This document shows, piece by piece, positions 1-8,979 of a stretch of 64,000 bases of DNA. The notes beneath the pieces were generated by a model. It saw only the letters and a list, made by a program, of their open reading frames with translations. It had not been told where the DNA came from and made no database searches. This DNA is from Limisphaera sp026417315 (GTDB lineage: Bacteria > Verrucomicrobiota > Verrucomicrobiia > Limisphaerales > Limisphaeraceae). A program made the position numbers and the translations under genes. The stretch spans positions 2,046,001-2,110,000 of the forward strand of contig NZ_JBMVQY010000001.1 in assembly GCF_049537125.1 (NCBI RefSeq), read 5' to 3'. Within the stretch, counting starts at the first letter, position 1, and every line of letters begins with the position of its first letter.

Positions 1-405
1 GGTCCGCCGACTGACGTCGGCGGCTACGGGTTTGGGCGTGGTAGCCACCGCGGTGACGCGGTGGATCCTCTGAGTTGATCGGCTTCGTTTAAATGCTGGT
101 CGGTGCCTGCTTTATGGAGGTCCGCCGATTGACATCGGCGGCTACGCCATAAATGGGTCCGCCGGTCGATATCGGCGGCTACGGGAAACGGGGTAGCCAC
201 CGCCGGCAGGCGGTGGATGATGGGTCGGTCCGTGGGGGGTGATGATTCCGCCGATTGACATCGGGGGCTACGGGTATGGATGCGCCGACTGAAGTCGGCG
301 CTTACGCACCGGCTTCTGGGTGTTCTGCGTGATCTGTGGGCTTTTTTTCCGCGCCCTTGGCGGGCTGGAAGCCCGCGATACGGCAGGTTGGGAACGTGCG
401 GTACG
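1..405. repeat. Cluster of REP-like hairpin repeats in both orientations
   Basis: At least nine short hairpins share one grammar. A GC-rich stem-loop is followed by TACG on the plus strand, or preceded by GTAGC when the unit is inverted. Forward units lie at about 2-28, 121-146, 157-183, 246-273, 281-306, 358-383 and 383-405. Inverted units lie at about 41-64 and 193-216. Arms are mostly 6-9 bp, for example CCGCCGA with TCGGCGG at 4-10 and 17-23, and a perfect 9-bp pair at 282-290 and 293-301. Loops and stem sequences vary while the flanking TACG stays constant. Units 1/2 and 4/5 are arranged head to head, as in bacterial BIMEs. No open reading frame here looks real. Confidence 0.8.
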
Positions 406-771
406 GGGGCGCCAGGGCTCTGACCCCGCGGGGGGGACTGACCTGCATTTCTGCGCGGCGCGTCGGGACGGCTCCGGGTTCACGGTCCGTGGAGAACGGG
501 AGATTTGCGCGTGGACAAAGTCGGTCCGACTGGTTTGCAGGGCCGGGCGCGGTCGGGCCGGGGCAGGCGGCGGCCCGAGTCATTCCGCGGTGCGGGTCCG
601 ACGAATGGCCGAGGAGATTTTTCGTTGAACCGGATCGGAGGGGCTGGCTAGGTTGGCGGCCGTTGTGACGGACGGCCCGGTGTTCCGGGGTGGAGAATCC
701 CGGACGCGGCAGACGCAGCCGGGACTAGCGAGGCCGTCCACATCCGCGTCCGGCGAACCGGTAGCTGACGT
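406..771. other. Intergenic region upstream of the first symporter
   Basis: No gene is supported here. The short open frames have no recognisable domain or ribosome binding site. The segment is the 5' leader of the catabolic cluster that begins at 772. I see no convincing promoter. Confidence 0.5.
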
Positions 772-2886
772 ATGATTCCCATTCCGCTGTTGGCCGTGGC
801 GGGCGGCAGCCCGTCGAGTTTGCTGCGCCTGAGCTTCGTCGATCTGGTCATCATCGTCATCTATTTCGCGGTCGTGCTGGGGATCGGCTATTACCTGAAG
901 CGGTTCACCAGCACGGGGGAGGATTTCTTTCTGGCGGGGCGAAAGATGACCGCGTGGATTGCGGGGTTGAGCTTCATTTCGGCCAATCTCAGTTCGCTGG
1001 AGACGATGGGTTGGAGCGCCATGGCGTATCAGTACGGCATGCTGGGGGCGCACGCGTATTTCATCGGCGCCATTCCGGCCATCCTGTTTCTGGCCGTGGT
1101 GATGATGCCGTTTTATTACATCTGCAAGACCCATTCGGTGCCCGGGTATCTGAAGCTGCGGTACGGCGAGCCGGCGCGGGCCCTGGCGGGGATCACGTTC
1201 AGTTTTCTGACCATCATGGTCAGCGGGGCCAGCATGTTCGCGATGGCCAAGATCCTCAATCTGCTGCTGGGCTGGGACATGAACGTGAGCATCTGGGTTT
1301 CCTCGATCACCGTGGCCATTTACGTGGCCCTGGGCGGGCTGCTGTCGGCGGTGTTCAACGAGGTGTTGCAGTTTTTCCTGATCTGGGCCGGGTCGCTGTT
1401 GATCCCGATTCTGGGGTTGATTCATGCCGGGGGCTGGCGGGGGATGATGGAAAAGATTCAGCAGCATGCGCCGATCATTCATCCGACGGTTCAGAGCGCG
1501 GATTTCACCAGTCTGTGGCGGAATTTGGGCAGCTTCGACTCGAATCCGATGGGCATCGACTGGTTCGGGATGGTGTTCGGTCTGGGGCTGGCAGTGAGCT
1601 TTGGTTACTGGTGCACGGATTTCCTGCAGGTCCAACGGGTGATCGTGGCCAAGGATTTGCGGTCGGCGCAGAACGGGACGATCATCGGGGCCTTTTTGAA
1701 GATGATGGTGCCGATCATCGTGACCATTCCGGGGCTGTTGGGGCTGGCGGTGTTGTTGAATCCGGACGGTTCGCCGATGGTGCTGGTGCCGGAGAGCGAT
1801 CCGCGGGCGGGGATCACGCATCGCACGTACAATGACGTGCTGCCGCTGTTGATGGGCCAGTATCTGGGGCCGGGGCTGTTGGGGCTGGGCGTGACCGCGA
1901 TGATCGCGGGTTTCATGTCGGGCATGGCGGGCAACATCAGCGCCTTTGCCACGGTGTGGACGTACGATGTGTACAAGCCCTTGATTCGTCGGGAGGCCCC
2001 CGACGCCCACTATCTGGCGATGGGCCGGTGGTCGTCGATCGGCGGGATCCTGCTGTCGATCGGCACGGCCTATCTGTTGTTCTTTTTCTCCAACATCCTG
2101 GAGTACCTGCAGGTGCTGGTGTTTTTCTTCATCGTGCCGTTGTTTGCGGTGATTTTGCTGGGGATGTTGTGGAAGCGGGCCACGCCGGCGGCGGGGTTCT
2201 GGGGCTTTCTGGCGGCGATTTTGGCGTCGATCGGGATGTGGGCGTACGTGCACACGTTTCCCGAGGGGTACCGGCCGCAGCCCAAGGCCACGCTGAGTGC
2301 CGGGGCGGTGGTGCGGGTGGAGCAGGATGCGGCGGGGCAGTGGCAGCGGGTGATCGTGGAGCAGGGACAGGTAGAGCTCGTGAATGTGCCGGTAGCGACG
2401 GGTCGTGTGGAAGGCGCACCGGTCGAGCTGCCGGCCCGGGTGCGGGATCGACAGGGCGAGCGGCCGCTGCAACTGCTGGCGCCTCAGGTGGTGTTGGCGG
2501 GCACGGGGCAAACCTCGAAGTTTGGCATCGAAGGGCTTCCGGTGGTGTTGCAACCGGGGGTGACCGTGCAGGCGCAGACGGTGGAGCAGAAGTTTGCACC
2601 GGCGGCCTTCAATCCGGAGCACGCCCGCGTGATTGCGCGCTCGGAAAAGGCCAAGCCCATGGCCATCAACATGTACAGTGCCTGGTGGTCGTTCGTGGTC
2701 GGGATCGTGGTCACGGTGGTGGTGAGCCTGTTCACCCGACCGAAACCGGAGTCGGAGTTGAGGAATCTCGTGATGGGCCTGACCACGTTGCCGGACGAGG
2801 GGCCGTGTCCGTGGTATCACAAGCCTGCTTTTTGGGCCACGGTAGTGGCGGTGATTCTGGTGGCCGTGAACATCATCTTTTGGTGA
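772..2886 (+). CDS. Sodium:solute symporter (SSS/SLC5 family) with extra-membrane insertion
   Basis: A 704-residue polytopic membrane protein of the SSS family, expected to co-import a solute with Na+ across the inner membrane. Many hydrophobic helices are visible from residue 20 onward. The family-typical FFLAGRKM stretch follows TM1, and FISANLSSLETMGWSAMAY lies in TM2. About residues 495-628 form a hydrophilic, beta-rich insertion between late helices, followed by two final helices; most SSS proteins of 500-600 residues lack this. The ATG at 772 has no clear Shine-Dalgarno sequence. It is the first gene of the plus-strand catabolic cluster and is followed 7 bp later by a small membrane protein. 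The substrate cannot be read from sequence; a sugar or acid sugar is inferred from the neighbours. Confidence 0.85.
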   Translation: MIPIPLLAVAGGSPSSLLRLSFVDLVIIVIYFAVVLGIGYYLKRFTSTGEDFFLAGRKMTAWIAGLSFISANLSSLETMGWSAMAYQYGMLGAHAYFIGAIPAILFLAVVMMPFYYICKTHSVPGYLKLRYGEPARALAGITFSFLTIMVSGASMFAMAKILNLLLGWDMNVSIWVSSITVAIYVALGGLLSAVFNEVLQFFLIWAGSLLIPILGLIHAGGWRGMMEKIQQHAPIIHPTVQSADFTSLWRNLGSFDSNPMGIDWFGMVFGLGLAVSFGYWCTDFLQVQRVIVAKDLRSAQNGTIIGAFLKMMVPIIVTIPGLLGLAVLLNPDGSPMVLVPESDPRAGITHRTYNDVLPLLMGQYLGPGLLGLGVTAMIAGFMSGMAGNISAFATVWTYDVYKPLIRREAPDAHYLAMGRWSSIGGILLSIGTAYLLFFFSNILEYLQVLVFFFIVPLFAVILLGMLWKRATPAAGFWGFLAAILASIGMWAYVHTFPEGYRPQPKATLSAGAVVRVEQDAAGQWQRVIVEQGQVELVNVPVATGRVEGAPVELPARVRDRQGERPLQLLAPQVVLAGTGQTSKFGIEGLPVVLQPGVTVQAQTVEQKFAPAAFNPEHARVIARSEKAKPMAINMYSAWWSFVVGIVVTVVVSLFTRPKPESELRNLVMGLTTLPDEGPCPWYHKPAFWATVVAVILVAVNIIFW

Positions 2887-2893
2887 GGCAGCC

Positions 2894-3160
2894 ATGCATG
2901 CGCACGAACGTCAGATTCCGATCTGGTTTTTCATCGGCCTGGTCCTGGCGGTGTATGGTCTGTTGATCGCATCGAGCGGAGTGTATGAACTGTTCCGGCC
3001 GCCGCCGGAGGACCAGCGGGTCGCGCTGTGGCATTTGCATGCGCCGATTTGGTGGGGCGGCTTTTTACTGGCGATCGGCCTGTTTTACACGTTCCGATTC
3101 TGGCCACGAGAGGGTGAGGCGCTGACGGGCCGGGTGGGCTCCGGCGGATCGGCTTCCTGA
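2894..3160 (+). CDS. Small membrane protein with two predicted TM helices
   Basis: 88 residues with hydrophobic segments at about 10-30 and 53-71, joined by a charged PPPEDQR loop, and a short polar tail. It starts 7 bp after the symporter stop, which suggests co-transcription. I do not recognise a family. Tiny membrane partners next to SSS transporters are common, so an accessory role for the transporter is possible but unproven. Confidence 0.6.
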   Translation: MHAHERQIPIWFFIGLVLAVYGLLIASSGVYELFRPPPEDQRVALWHLHAPIWWGGFLLAIGLFYTFRFWPREGEALTGRVGSGGSAS

Positions 3161-3542
3161 CAGCCCGGTGGCGCGGGGTCCGGGCGTGTGCGGATCTGGT
3201 GGCATGGGGCCGGTCCGTGCACGCTCGCAACGCGGGGGCGGGCTTGCATCGGGCTTGCGAGGGTTTGAGGCGGGTTCGGGCCCTGGCGCGGGCCGATGCC
3301 CGGGAGTACAGGGGTTTGCGGCAAACTCGGTAACCGGGCTGCTGTCGGTTTGGGCACGCCACCTAGGGGCTGGGGGCTTGCGGCCATCCGAGAACCGCCA
3401 TGGTCGCTCGTGGCGACGTACCCGGGTGCCTGTCAGTTTCGCCAAAGGTTTTGGCGGTTTTTCGATAAGCGGACCTCGGCGGTGAGGCTACCATTTGACG
3501 TCCGGGCATCACCTTCAGAGGTGCAGCCCATGAAGATGCTTC
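3161..3542. other. Intergenic gap inside the catabolic cluster
   Basis: About 380 bp with no convincing gene. Near the 3' end AGAGG at 3517-3521 lies 8 nt before an ATG at 3530. That ATG is in a different frame from the sialidase gene that follows. Confidence 0.4.
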
Positions 3543-5363
3543 ATGTTTTGTTGGCGACCAAGGGCCCATGTGCTGGCTGCGGCGCTTTTGGCCTGGGTGG
3601 CTCCCGTGGCAGCAGCCGGGGACGGTGAAGGCACGAGTTCGGCCGTCATCACGGTGACGGCGCGGGCCCGGGGATTTGTGTTGGGGCCGGGACGGGAGGC
3701 CGGCCCGCCGGAGGCCCGCGTCCGGTTGGAACAGGCTTGGGAGACCGGGCCGCTGCCGTTTTGCCAGTCGTTTGTCAAACAGCGCACCGACGTGGCGCGG
3801 ATCGGTCCTCGTCCGGACGTTCCCTATTTCCATGTGCGGTGGGCCCTGCCCATTCCGCCGGAAAACGACACGAACCTGGTGGGCTGGGTGGCGGGATTGG
3901 ATCCGGAGGTCTGGGCGCACAACCATTCGCCGGGTTTCGAGGTGCTGCCGAATGGCGACGTGCTGGCGGTGTATTTCAGCGCGCGCATGGCGTCCGGTGC
4001 CGCAGAGAGCGCGCCGGACACGCGATTCATTCAGGCCCGGTTGCGGTACGGGGCCGAGGAATGGGATTTGCCGGAGTTGTTTCTGGATTTCGAGGGGTTC
4101 AACGATCAGTCGGCCCTGCTGTGGCAGGATGGGGACCGGTTGTGGTTCTTTGGCGGCGGCCGGGGGATGAGCCCCTGGGTGCCCTTCAAGTTCGCGGTTT
4201 CCACCAATCACGGGGCGGACTGGGTGTTGGAGTTGCCCCGGCTGACGGCGCCGGCGGAAGATTTTACCGCGCAGCCCATTGCCAATGCGTTTCGATCGGC
4301 GGCGGACGTGATTTATCTGGCCATGGACGCGGCCGGGGATGAGAGCTTCCTGTGGGCCAGTGCCGACGGCGGACGGAGCTGGTGGGACACGGGCGGTCGG
4401 GTGTCCGGCCGGCATGCGGCAGTGGTCCCGTTGTCGCCGGAGGGGCCTCTTCTGGCCATCAGTGGGAAAAATGTCAGCCTGGACGGTTGGGCGCCCTGCA
4501 GCGAATCGCGCGACTGGGGCCGTAGTTGGAGCGCTCCGCGGCGTTCGCCGTTTCCCGGCCTGGCGACCAATCAACGACTCAGTATGATCCGGCTGGCCAA
4601 CGGCCACCTGTGCGTGGTCACGGATGGCACCAATCGGCGCACCGGGGAATCGCCGCCCGGCTGGCCGCATGGCCCGGGACCGGTGGTGGCCATTTCGACG
4701 AACGAGGGGCGGAGCTGGCATTTCAAACCGCTGCCGGTGGCTTTGCCGCATGAGCGGGATCGCCGTCGGGGTACTCTGGGTTATGCCACGGTGCGCCAGG
4801 CGCCCAACGGCGTGATTCATGTCCTGAGCACGATGACGCATCCCTGCCTTCACTACGAATTCAACGAAGCCTGGGTGTTTTCGCCGCTCGGCGACATGGT
4901 GCCCGAGTCCGAAGGGGGGCGAATTGAAACCTATCGGGAGACATATCCGGACGGGCGGCTGCGGGTGGAGTGGAGTGCACGGATCTGCCCCGGAGGTCGG
5001 TATCTGCTGCACGGGCGCCAGGTGAGTTATCATCCGAACGGTCGGCCGGCGCATGAGGTTACCTATGTCAACGGCCGCCGGAGCGGTTGGGAGACCTGCT
5101 GGGACGCGGAGGGCCGGATCCTGTGGCGGTGGAAGCATGAACCGGAACAAAACCGCAGCGTGTGGACGCGGTACGGCCTTGGAGCTTTACCGCGGATCGA
5201 GTCGACCTGGAACACGCGGCCGCTGGCGCGGGATTTGGCGCGGCGATTTTTCGGGCTGCAGGCCGAGGGTCCCGTTCGGCACTGGGACGCGCAGGGGCGT
5301 CTGACTTACGAGGGACGCTTTGTGCACGGGCAGTTGGTGACTCCGATTCCTTCGCCGCCATGA
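3543..5363 (+). CDS. Exported sialidase-fold (BNR/Asp-box) protein with YwqK-like C-terminal repeats
   Basis: 606 residues. A signal peptide is visible at the N-terminus (hydrophobic HVLAAALLAWVAPVAAA after two arginines). Four Asp-box motifs of the sialidase six-bladed propeller are visible: STNHGADW (about 220), SADGGRSW (272), SRDWGRSW (321) and STNEGRSW (385). From about 465 to 595 the protein carries PNGR/PDGR-G-W repeats like the MORN-variant repeats of YwqK-type proteins. In Verrucomicrobiota such propellers often act as glycoside hydrolases or sugar-acid-binding proteins, so true sialidase activity is uncertain. The best-spaced Shine-Dalgarno points to an out-of-frame ATG at 3530, so the exact start is unsure. 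The stop overlaps the next start (ATGA at 5360). Confidence 0.75.
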   Translation: MFCWRPRAHVLAAALLAWVAPVAAAGDGEGTSSAVITVTARARGFVLGPGREAGPPEARVRLEQAWETGPLPFCQSFVKQRTDVARIGPRPDVPYFHVRWALPIPPENDTNLVGWVAGLDPEVWAHNHSPGFEVLPNGDVLAVYFSARMASGAAESAPDTRFIQARLRYGAEEWDLPELFLDFEGFNDQSALLWQDGDRLWFFGGGRGMSPWVPFKFAVSTNHGADWVLELPRLTAPAEDFTAQPIANAFRSAADVIYLAMDAAGDESFLWASADGGRSWWDTGGRVSGRHAAVVPLSPEGPLLAISGKNVSLDGWAPCSESRDWGRSWSAPRRSPFPGLATNQRLSMIRLANGHLCVVTDGTNRRTGESPPGWPHGPGPVVAISTNEGRSWHFKPLPVALPHERDRRRGTLGYATVRQAPNGVIHVLSTMTHPCLHYEFNEAWVFSPLGDMVPESEGGRIETYRETYPDGRLRVEWSARICPGGRYLLHGRQVSYHPNGRPAHEVTYVNGRRSGWETCWDAEGRILWRWKHEPEQNRSVWTRYGLGALPRIESTWNTRPLARDLARRFFGLQAEGPVRHWDAQGRLTYEGRFVHGQLVTPIPSPP

Positions 5364-6937
5364 GCACCGGTCGCTGGCTGGACACTGGAGTGTTGCTGTT
5401 GTACCTGGCGGCGATGGCCGCGGTAGGGTGGCGGCTGGCCCGGCGCCAGACCAGCACGGAGGCGTATTTTGTGGCGCGGCGGTCGGTTCCGCACTGGGCC
5501 ATGGGCCTGTCCTTGTTCGCCACCCTGATCAGCAGCATCACCTTCATCGCCTACCCGGGCTCGGGCTATGCGGGCAACTGGAGCGAACTGGTGCCCGGGT
5601 TCATGGTGCTGATTGTCCTCGCACTGGTGGGCGGGGTGGTGATTCCGTTCTACCGGGAGGTGGTGGGCGTCAGCGCGTATGAATACTTCGGGCAGCGGTT
5701 CGGGTACGGAGCGCGGGCGTACGCCGGGCTGGCCTTCATTGCGGGGCATTTCTCGAAGATGGGGTTTGTGTTGTATCTCATGGCGTTGACGGCCAGCAGC
5801 ATGACGGGTTGGAACCTGTACCTGTGGTTGTTGCTGATCGGCTTGGTCACGTTGTTCTACACCTGGCTGGGCGGGCTGGAGGCGGTGATCTGGACGGATG
5901 TCGTGCAGGGGCTGTTGATGTGGTTGGGGGCCCTGGTGGTGCTGGGGTTGTTGTTGGCCGAGATCCCGGGGGGAGTGGGCGCGGCCATCGAGCATGCGGC
6001 CGCGGCGGACAAGTTTCAGTTGGGCCGTTGGAACTTCGATCCGGCGGATCGCACGAGTTTCTGGGTGATGTCGTTGTACGGTTTCTTTTGGTATCTGCAG
6101 AAGTACGGGGCGGATCAGACCGTGGTCCAGCGCTATCTGGTGGCGCGCTCGCATCGGGAGGCATTCCGCGGGGTGGCTCTGGGGGCGCTGTTGTGTGTGC
6201 CGATCTGGGCGTTGTTCATGTTTTTGGGGACGCTGTTGTGGAGTTATTACGAGCTGGGGGGCGCCAGCTTGCCGGAAGCGGTGAGGGATGCTCAGGGAAG
6301 AATCAAAGCGGACGCGGTGTTTCCCCATTTTTTGGCGACGCAAGTGCCCGGGGGGCTGGCAGGATTGTTCATCGCGGCCTTGCTGGGGGCGGGTATGTCG
6401 ACGTTGTCTTCCGACCTGAACTGTCTGGCAGCCGTGGGGGTGCAGGACTACTACCGGCGGTTGCGGCCGGAGGCCTCGGATGCGGAACGGCTGCGGGTGG
6501 GCCGCTGGCTGGTGGTGGGTTGCGGCCTGCTGGCCACGGGCATTGCGGCACTGATTGCCTGGCGCGGGGAGCGGGTCCTGGCCTTTTACTATGCGGTGAC
6601 CTCGATTGTTTCCGGTGGGCTGGCCGGGTTGTTTCTGCTGGCGTTTTTGAGTCGGCGTGCCAACCGCCGGGGCGTGTGGGTGGGAATAGGGGCAAACCTG
6701 GCGTTTACCGCCTGGGCCGTGTTGACCAGCGGTCGCGAGCCGTGGCTGGACCTGGGACGATTCAACTATCCATGGGCGGGGGTGATGATCGGGGTGATCG
6801 GGCATGGGATTGTGCTGGTGGTGGGGTATTTGGCCAGCTGGTGTTTCTCGAGGGAACCGGCCCGGGGTTGGACGGTGTGGGATTGGCGACGGCTCCGTGC
6901 GAGCCGGGGGCCGGAGGCGGAACCATGCACACGGTGA
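5360..6937 (+). CDS. Sodium:solute symporter (SSS family)
   Basis: 525 residues from the ATG that overlaps the sialidase stop (ATGA), a coupling that decides the start against a longer open frame from 5162. About 13 hydrophobic helices are visible. The SSS-typical TEAYFVARRSVPHWAMG follows the first helix, and ITFIAYPGSGYAGNW lies in TM2. The family imports sugars, sialic acids, amino acids or carboxylates with Na+. Its position after the sialidase-fold protein and before the catabolic enzymes suggests it takes up the product released outside the cell. Its end overlaps the alcohol dehydrogenase gene by 13 bp. Confidence 0.85.
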   Translation: MSTGRWLDTGVLLLYLAAMAAVGWRLARRQTSTEAYFVARRSVPHWAMGLSLFATLISSITFIAYPGSGYAGNWSELVPGFMVLIVLALVGGVVIPFYREVVGVSAYEYFGQRFGYGARAYAGLAFIAGHFSKMGFVLYLMALTASSMTGWNLYLWLLLIGLVTLFYTWLGGLEAVIWTDVVQGLLMWLGALVVLGLLLAEIPGGVGAAIEHAAAADKFQLGRWNFDPADRTSFWVMSLYGFFWYLQKYGADQTVVQRYLVARSHREAFRGVALGALLCVPIWALFMFLGTLLWSYYELGGASLPEAVRDAQGRIKADAVFPHFLATQVPGGLAGLFIAALLGAGMSTLSSDLNCLAAVGVQDYYRRLRPEASDAERLRVGRWLVVGCGLLATGIAALIAWRGERVLAFYYAVTSIVSGGLAGLFLLAFLSRRANRRGVWVGIGANLAFTAWAVLTSGREPWLDLGRFNYPWAGVMIGVIGHGIVLVVGYLASWCFSREPARGWTVWDWRRLRASRGPEAEPCTR

Positions 6938-8070
6938 CGATCCATCAGGTGCCCGTGCTGCAGGTGGGCGAGGGTTGCGCCGAGGCGGCGGGTGCATGGC
7001 TCGTGGGCCGCGGCTGCCGCCGTGCCCTGGCGGTGTCGGGTCGGTCGGTCCGACCGGTTCTGGAGCGTTTGTGCGACCGGTGGCATCGGGAGGGACTGGA
7101 GACCGTGGTTCTTCCGCCCGTGCCCGCAGAGCCGACGGTACGGCAGTATGAGGAGTTGTGGCGGGAGGCCCGCCGTCATGAGGTGGATGCCGTGTTGGGG
7201 CTGGGCGGGGGCAGCGTGTTGGACGTGGCCAAGTTATTGGCGGCCTTGCTCAAGAGGGACGAGCCGGTGACGGAGTTTTTCGGCATCGACCGCCTGCCGG
7301 GTCGGGGCCTGATGCTGGTGTGTGTGCCGACCACGGCCGGCACGGGCAGCGAAGTTTCGCCCAATGCGATTCTGTTGGACGAAACCGTGTGGCTCAAACA
7401 GGGCGTGATCAGTCGGTATCTGGTCCCGGACGCTGCGTTTGTGGATCCCGAGCTGACTTACAGCGTTCCGCCGCCGGTGACTGCGGCCACCGGGTTCGAT
7501 GCCCTCACGCATTGCATCGAGGCTTATGCGAATCGCCGGGCGCATCCGTGGGTGGACATGTGGGCGTTGCAGGGGATTCGGTGGATCGGTGCCCACTTGT
7601 TGCGGGCGGTGCAAGACGGCAGGGATCGCGAGGCGCGTCGGTTTGTGGCGTTGGGGAGTTTGTGCGGGGGACTTTGCCTGGGGCCGGTGAACACGGCGGC
7701 TGTCCATGCCCTGGCTTATCCGCTGGGGGGCAGGTTTCGCGTGCCTCACGGAGTGGCGAATGCGGTCCTGCTTCCGCACGTGTTGCGATACAACCTGGAG
7801 GCGGCGCTGGACCGATACGCCGAGGTGGCTCGGGCACTGGGCGTGCCGGCGGGGAGGGATGAGCGGTCGACCGCGGCAGAAGGGCTGGCACGGCTGGAGG
7901 ACCTGAGTCGGGCTTGTGGGCTGCCGCGGGGCTTGTCGGCGCTGGGGGTGCGCCGGGAGGACCTGCCCGGTATGGCCCGGGCCGCCCTGCAAGTGCAGCG
8001 GCTGTTGCGGAACAATCCGCGTTCTTTGGAGGAGGGCGACATTCTTGCGATTTACGAGGCGGCTTTCTGA
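6925..8070 (+). CDS. Iron-containing (group III) alcohol dehydrogenase family protein
   Basis: 381 residues. A strong Shine-Dalgarno (GGAGG at 6912-6916) precedes the ATG at 6925, which rejects the much longer open frame from 5809. The nucleotide-binding GGGSVLD lies at about residues 94-100, followed by PTTAGTGSEVS at 135-145. The metal ligands of the family are present: D192 and H196 in FDALTHCIEAY, H261 in HALAYPLGG, and H275 in VPHGVAN. Such enzymes interconvert an alcohol and an aldehyde or ketone with NAD(P)H, and some oxidise 2-hydroxy acids. Context suggests it acts on an acid sugar or on an aldehyde formed by the adjacent aldolase. Confidence 0.88.
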   Translation: MHTVTIHQVPVLQVGEGCAEAAGAWLVGRGCRRALAVSGRSVRPVLERLCDRWHREGLETVVLPPVPAEPTVRQYEELWREARRHEVDAVLGLGGGSVLDVAKLLAALLKRDEPVTEFFGIDRLPGRGLMLVCVPTTAGTGSEVSPNAILLDETVWLKQGVISRYLVPDAAFVDPELTYSVPPPVTAATGFDALTHCIEAYANRRAHPWVDMWALQGIRWIGAHLLRAVQDGRDREARRFVALGSLCGGLCLGPVNTAAVHALAYPLGGRFRVPHGVANAVLLPHVLRYNLEAALDRYAEVARALGVPAGRDERSTAAEGLARLEDLSRACGLPRGLSALGVRREDLPGMARAALQVQRLLRNNPRSLEEGDILAIYEAAF

Positions 8071-8076
8071 GGTTTC

Positions 8077-8979
8077 ATGAAGACAAACGGGAAATGGCAG
8101 GGCGTGGTCGTCCCGATGGTGACCCCGGTGACGCGGGAGGGACGACTGGACGAGGCCGGGGTGGAACCGATGGTGGAGTTCCTGGTGGGGGCCGGCGTGG
8201 ACGGATTGTTCGTGCTGGGCACCACGGGCGAGGGGGCGGCGGTAAGTCGCGAAGATGCGGTGCGGCTGGTGCGTCGCACGGCGGCCTGCGTGCGCGGGCG
8301 CGTCCCGGTTTATGCCGGCCTTGGGGATGCCCCGGAGCCGGAGCGGGACGCCGGCACCGCCTTTCTGGAGGCGGGAGCGTGTGTGTTGGTGGCGCGCCCG
8401 CCCACCGGTCTGCCGGCCGAGGCGTTGTCCGATTGGACGGAGCGCTTGCTGGGCGCCGTCGAGGGTCCGCTGGTCCTGTACAACATTCCCACCGTCAGCG
8501 GGGTGTCGGTTCCGCTGGATTTGTTGGAGCGTTGGATGGGACACCCGCGTCTGACGGGGATCAAGGATTCCGAGAATGATCCGGACCGGCTGAGGGCATT
8601 GTTGGCGCGGTTCGGGGGGCGCCCGGATTTCTCCGTGTTCGTCGGGGTTGGAGCTCTGATGGCGGCGGGGCTGCGGCTGGGGGCGGACGGGATTGTGCCG
8701 AGCGTGGCCAACCTGATTCCGGAGGTGTGTGTCGAGATGTGGGCGGCGGCGCGGCGGGGGGACTGGGCGCGGGTGGACGCATGCGCGCAGCGCGCGTTGG
8801 AGGTGGCCGCGCTCTATCAGAACGGCCGAACCCTGGGCGAGTCGCTTGCGGCCCTGAAGGCGGCGCTGGCGGTTCGGGGGCTGTGCGGTCCGTGGGTGTT
8901 GCCCCCGTTGTTGCCGATGAATGCGGCCGAGATCGAAGCCGTCCGGGCGACCATGCAGAGCCTGCAGCTTCTGGGGTGA
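8077..8979 (+). CDS. DapA/NanA-family pyruvate-dependent aldolase or dehydratase
   Basis: 300 residues, the normal length for class I Schiff-base aldolases of the dihydrodipicolinate synthase superfamily. GTTGEG is at residues 48-53, the catalytic tyrosine of YNIP at 135, and the Schiff-base lysine of GIKDS at 163. GAGG-type ribosome binding overlaps the preceding stop region (TGAGG, 5 nt before ATG). True DapA is unlikely in this catabolic setting. The family also includes N-acetylneuraminate lyase, 2-keto-3-deoxygluconate aldolase and 5-keto-4-deoxyglucarate dehydratase. The neighbouring sialidase-fold protein makes a NanA-like role attractive, but the C4 acid-sugar genes downstream argue for a keto-deoxy acid. 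Confidence 0.85.
   Translation: MKTNGKWQGVVVPMVTPVTREGRLDEAGVEPMVEFLVGAGVDGLFVLGTTGEGAAVSREDAVRLVRRTAACVRGRVPVYAGLGDAPEPERDAGTAFLEAGACVLVARPPTGLPAEALSDWTERLLGAVEGPLVLYNIPTVSGVSVPLDLLERWMGHPRLTGIKDSENDPDRLRALLARFGGRPDFSVFVGVGALMAAGLRLGADGIVPSVANLIPEVCVEMWAAARRGDWARVDACAQRALEVAALYQNGRTLGESLAALKAALAVRGLCGPWVLPPLLPMNAAEIEAVRATMQSLQLLG

Noticed and set aside
1..405. The hairpin cluster as a CRISPR array.
   Set aside because: Units occur in both orientations, spacing is irregular, and the repeats themselves vary; no cas gene is near.
580..2895. A 771-codon open frame opposite the first symporter.
   Set aside because: It is a mirror of the high-GC symporter gene, rich in His, Arg and Gln, with no domain; many similar shadow frames exist.
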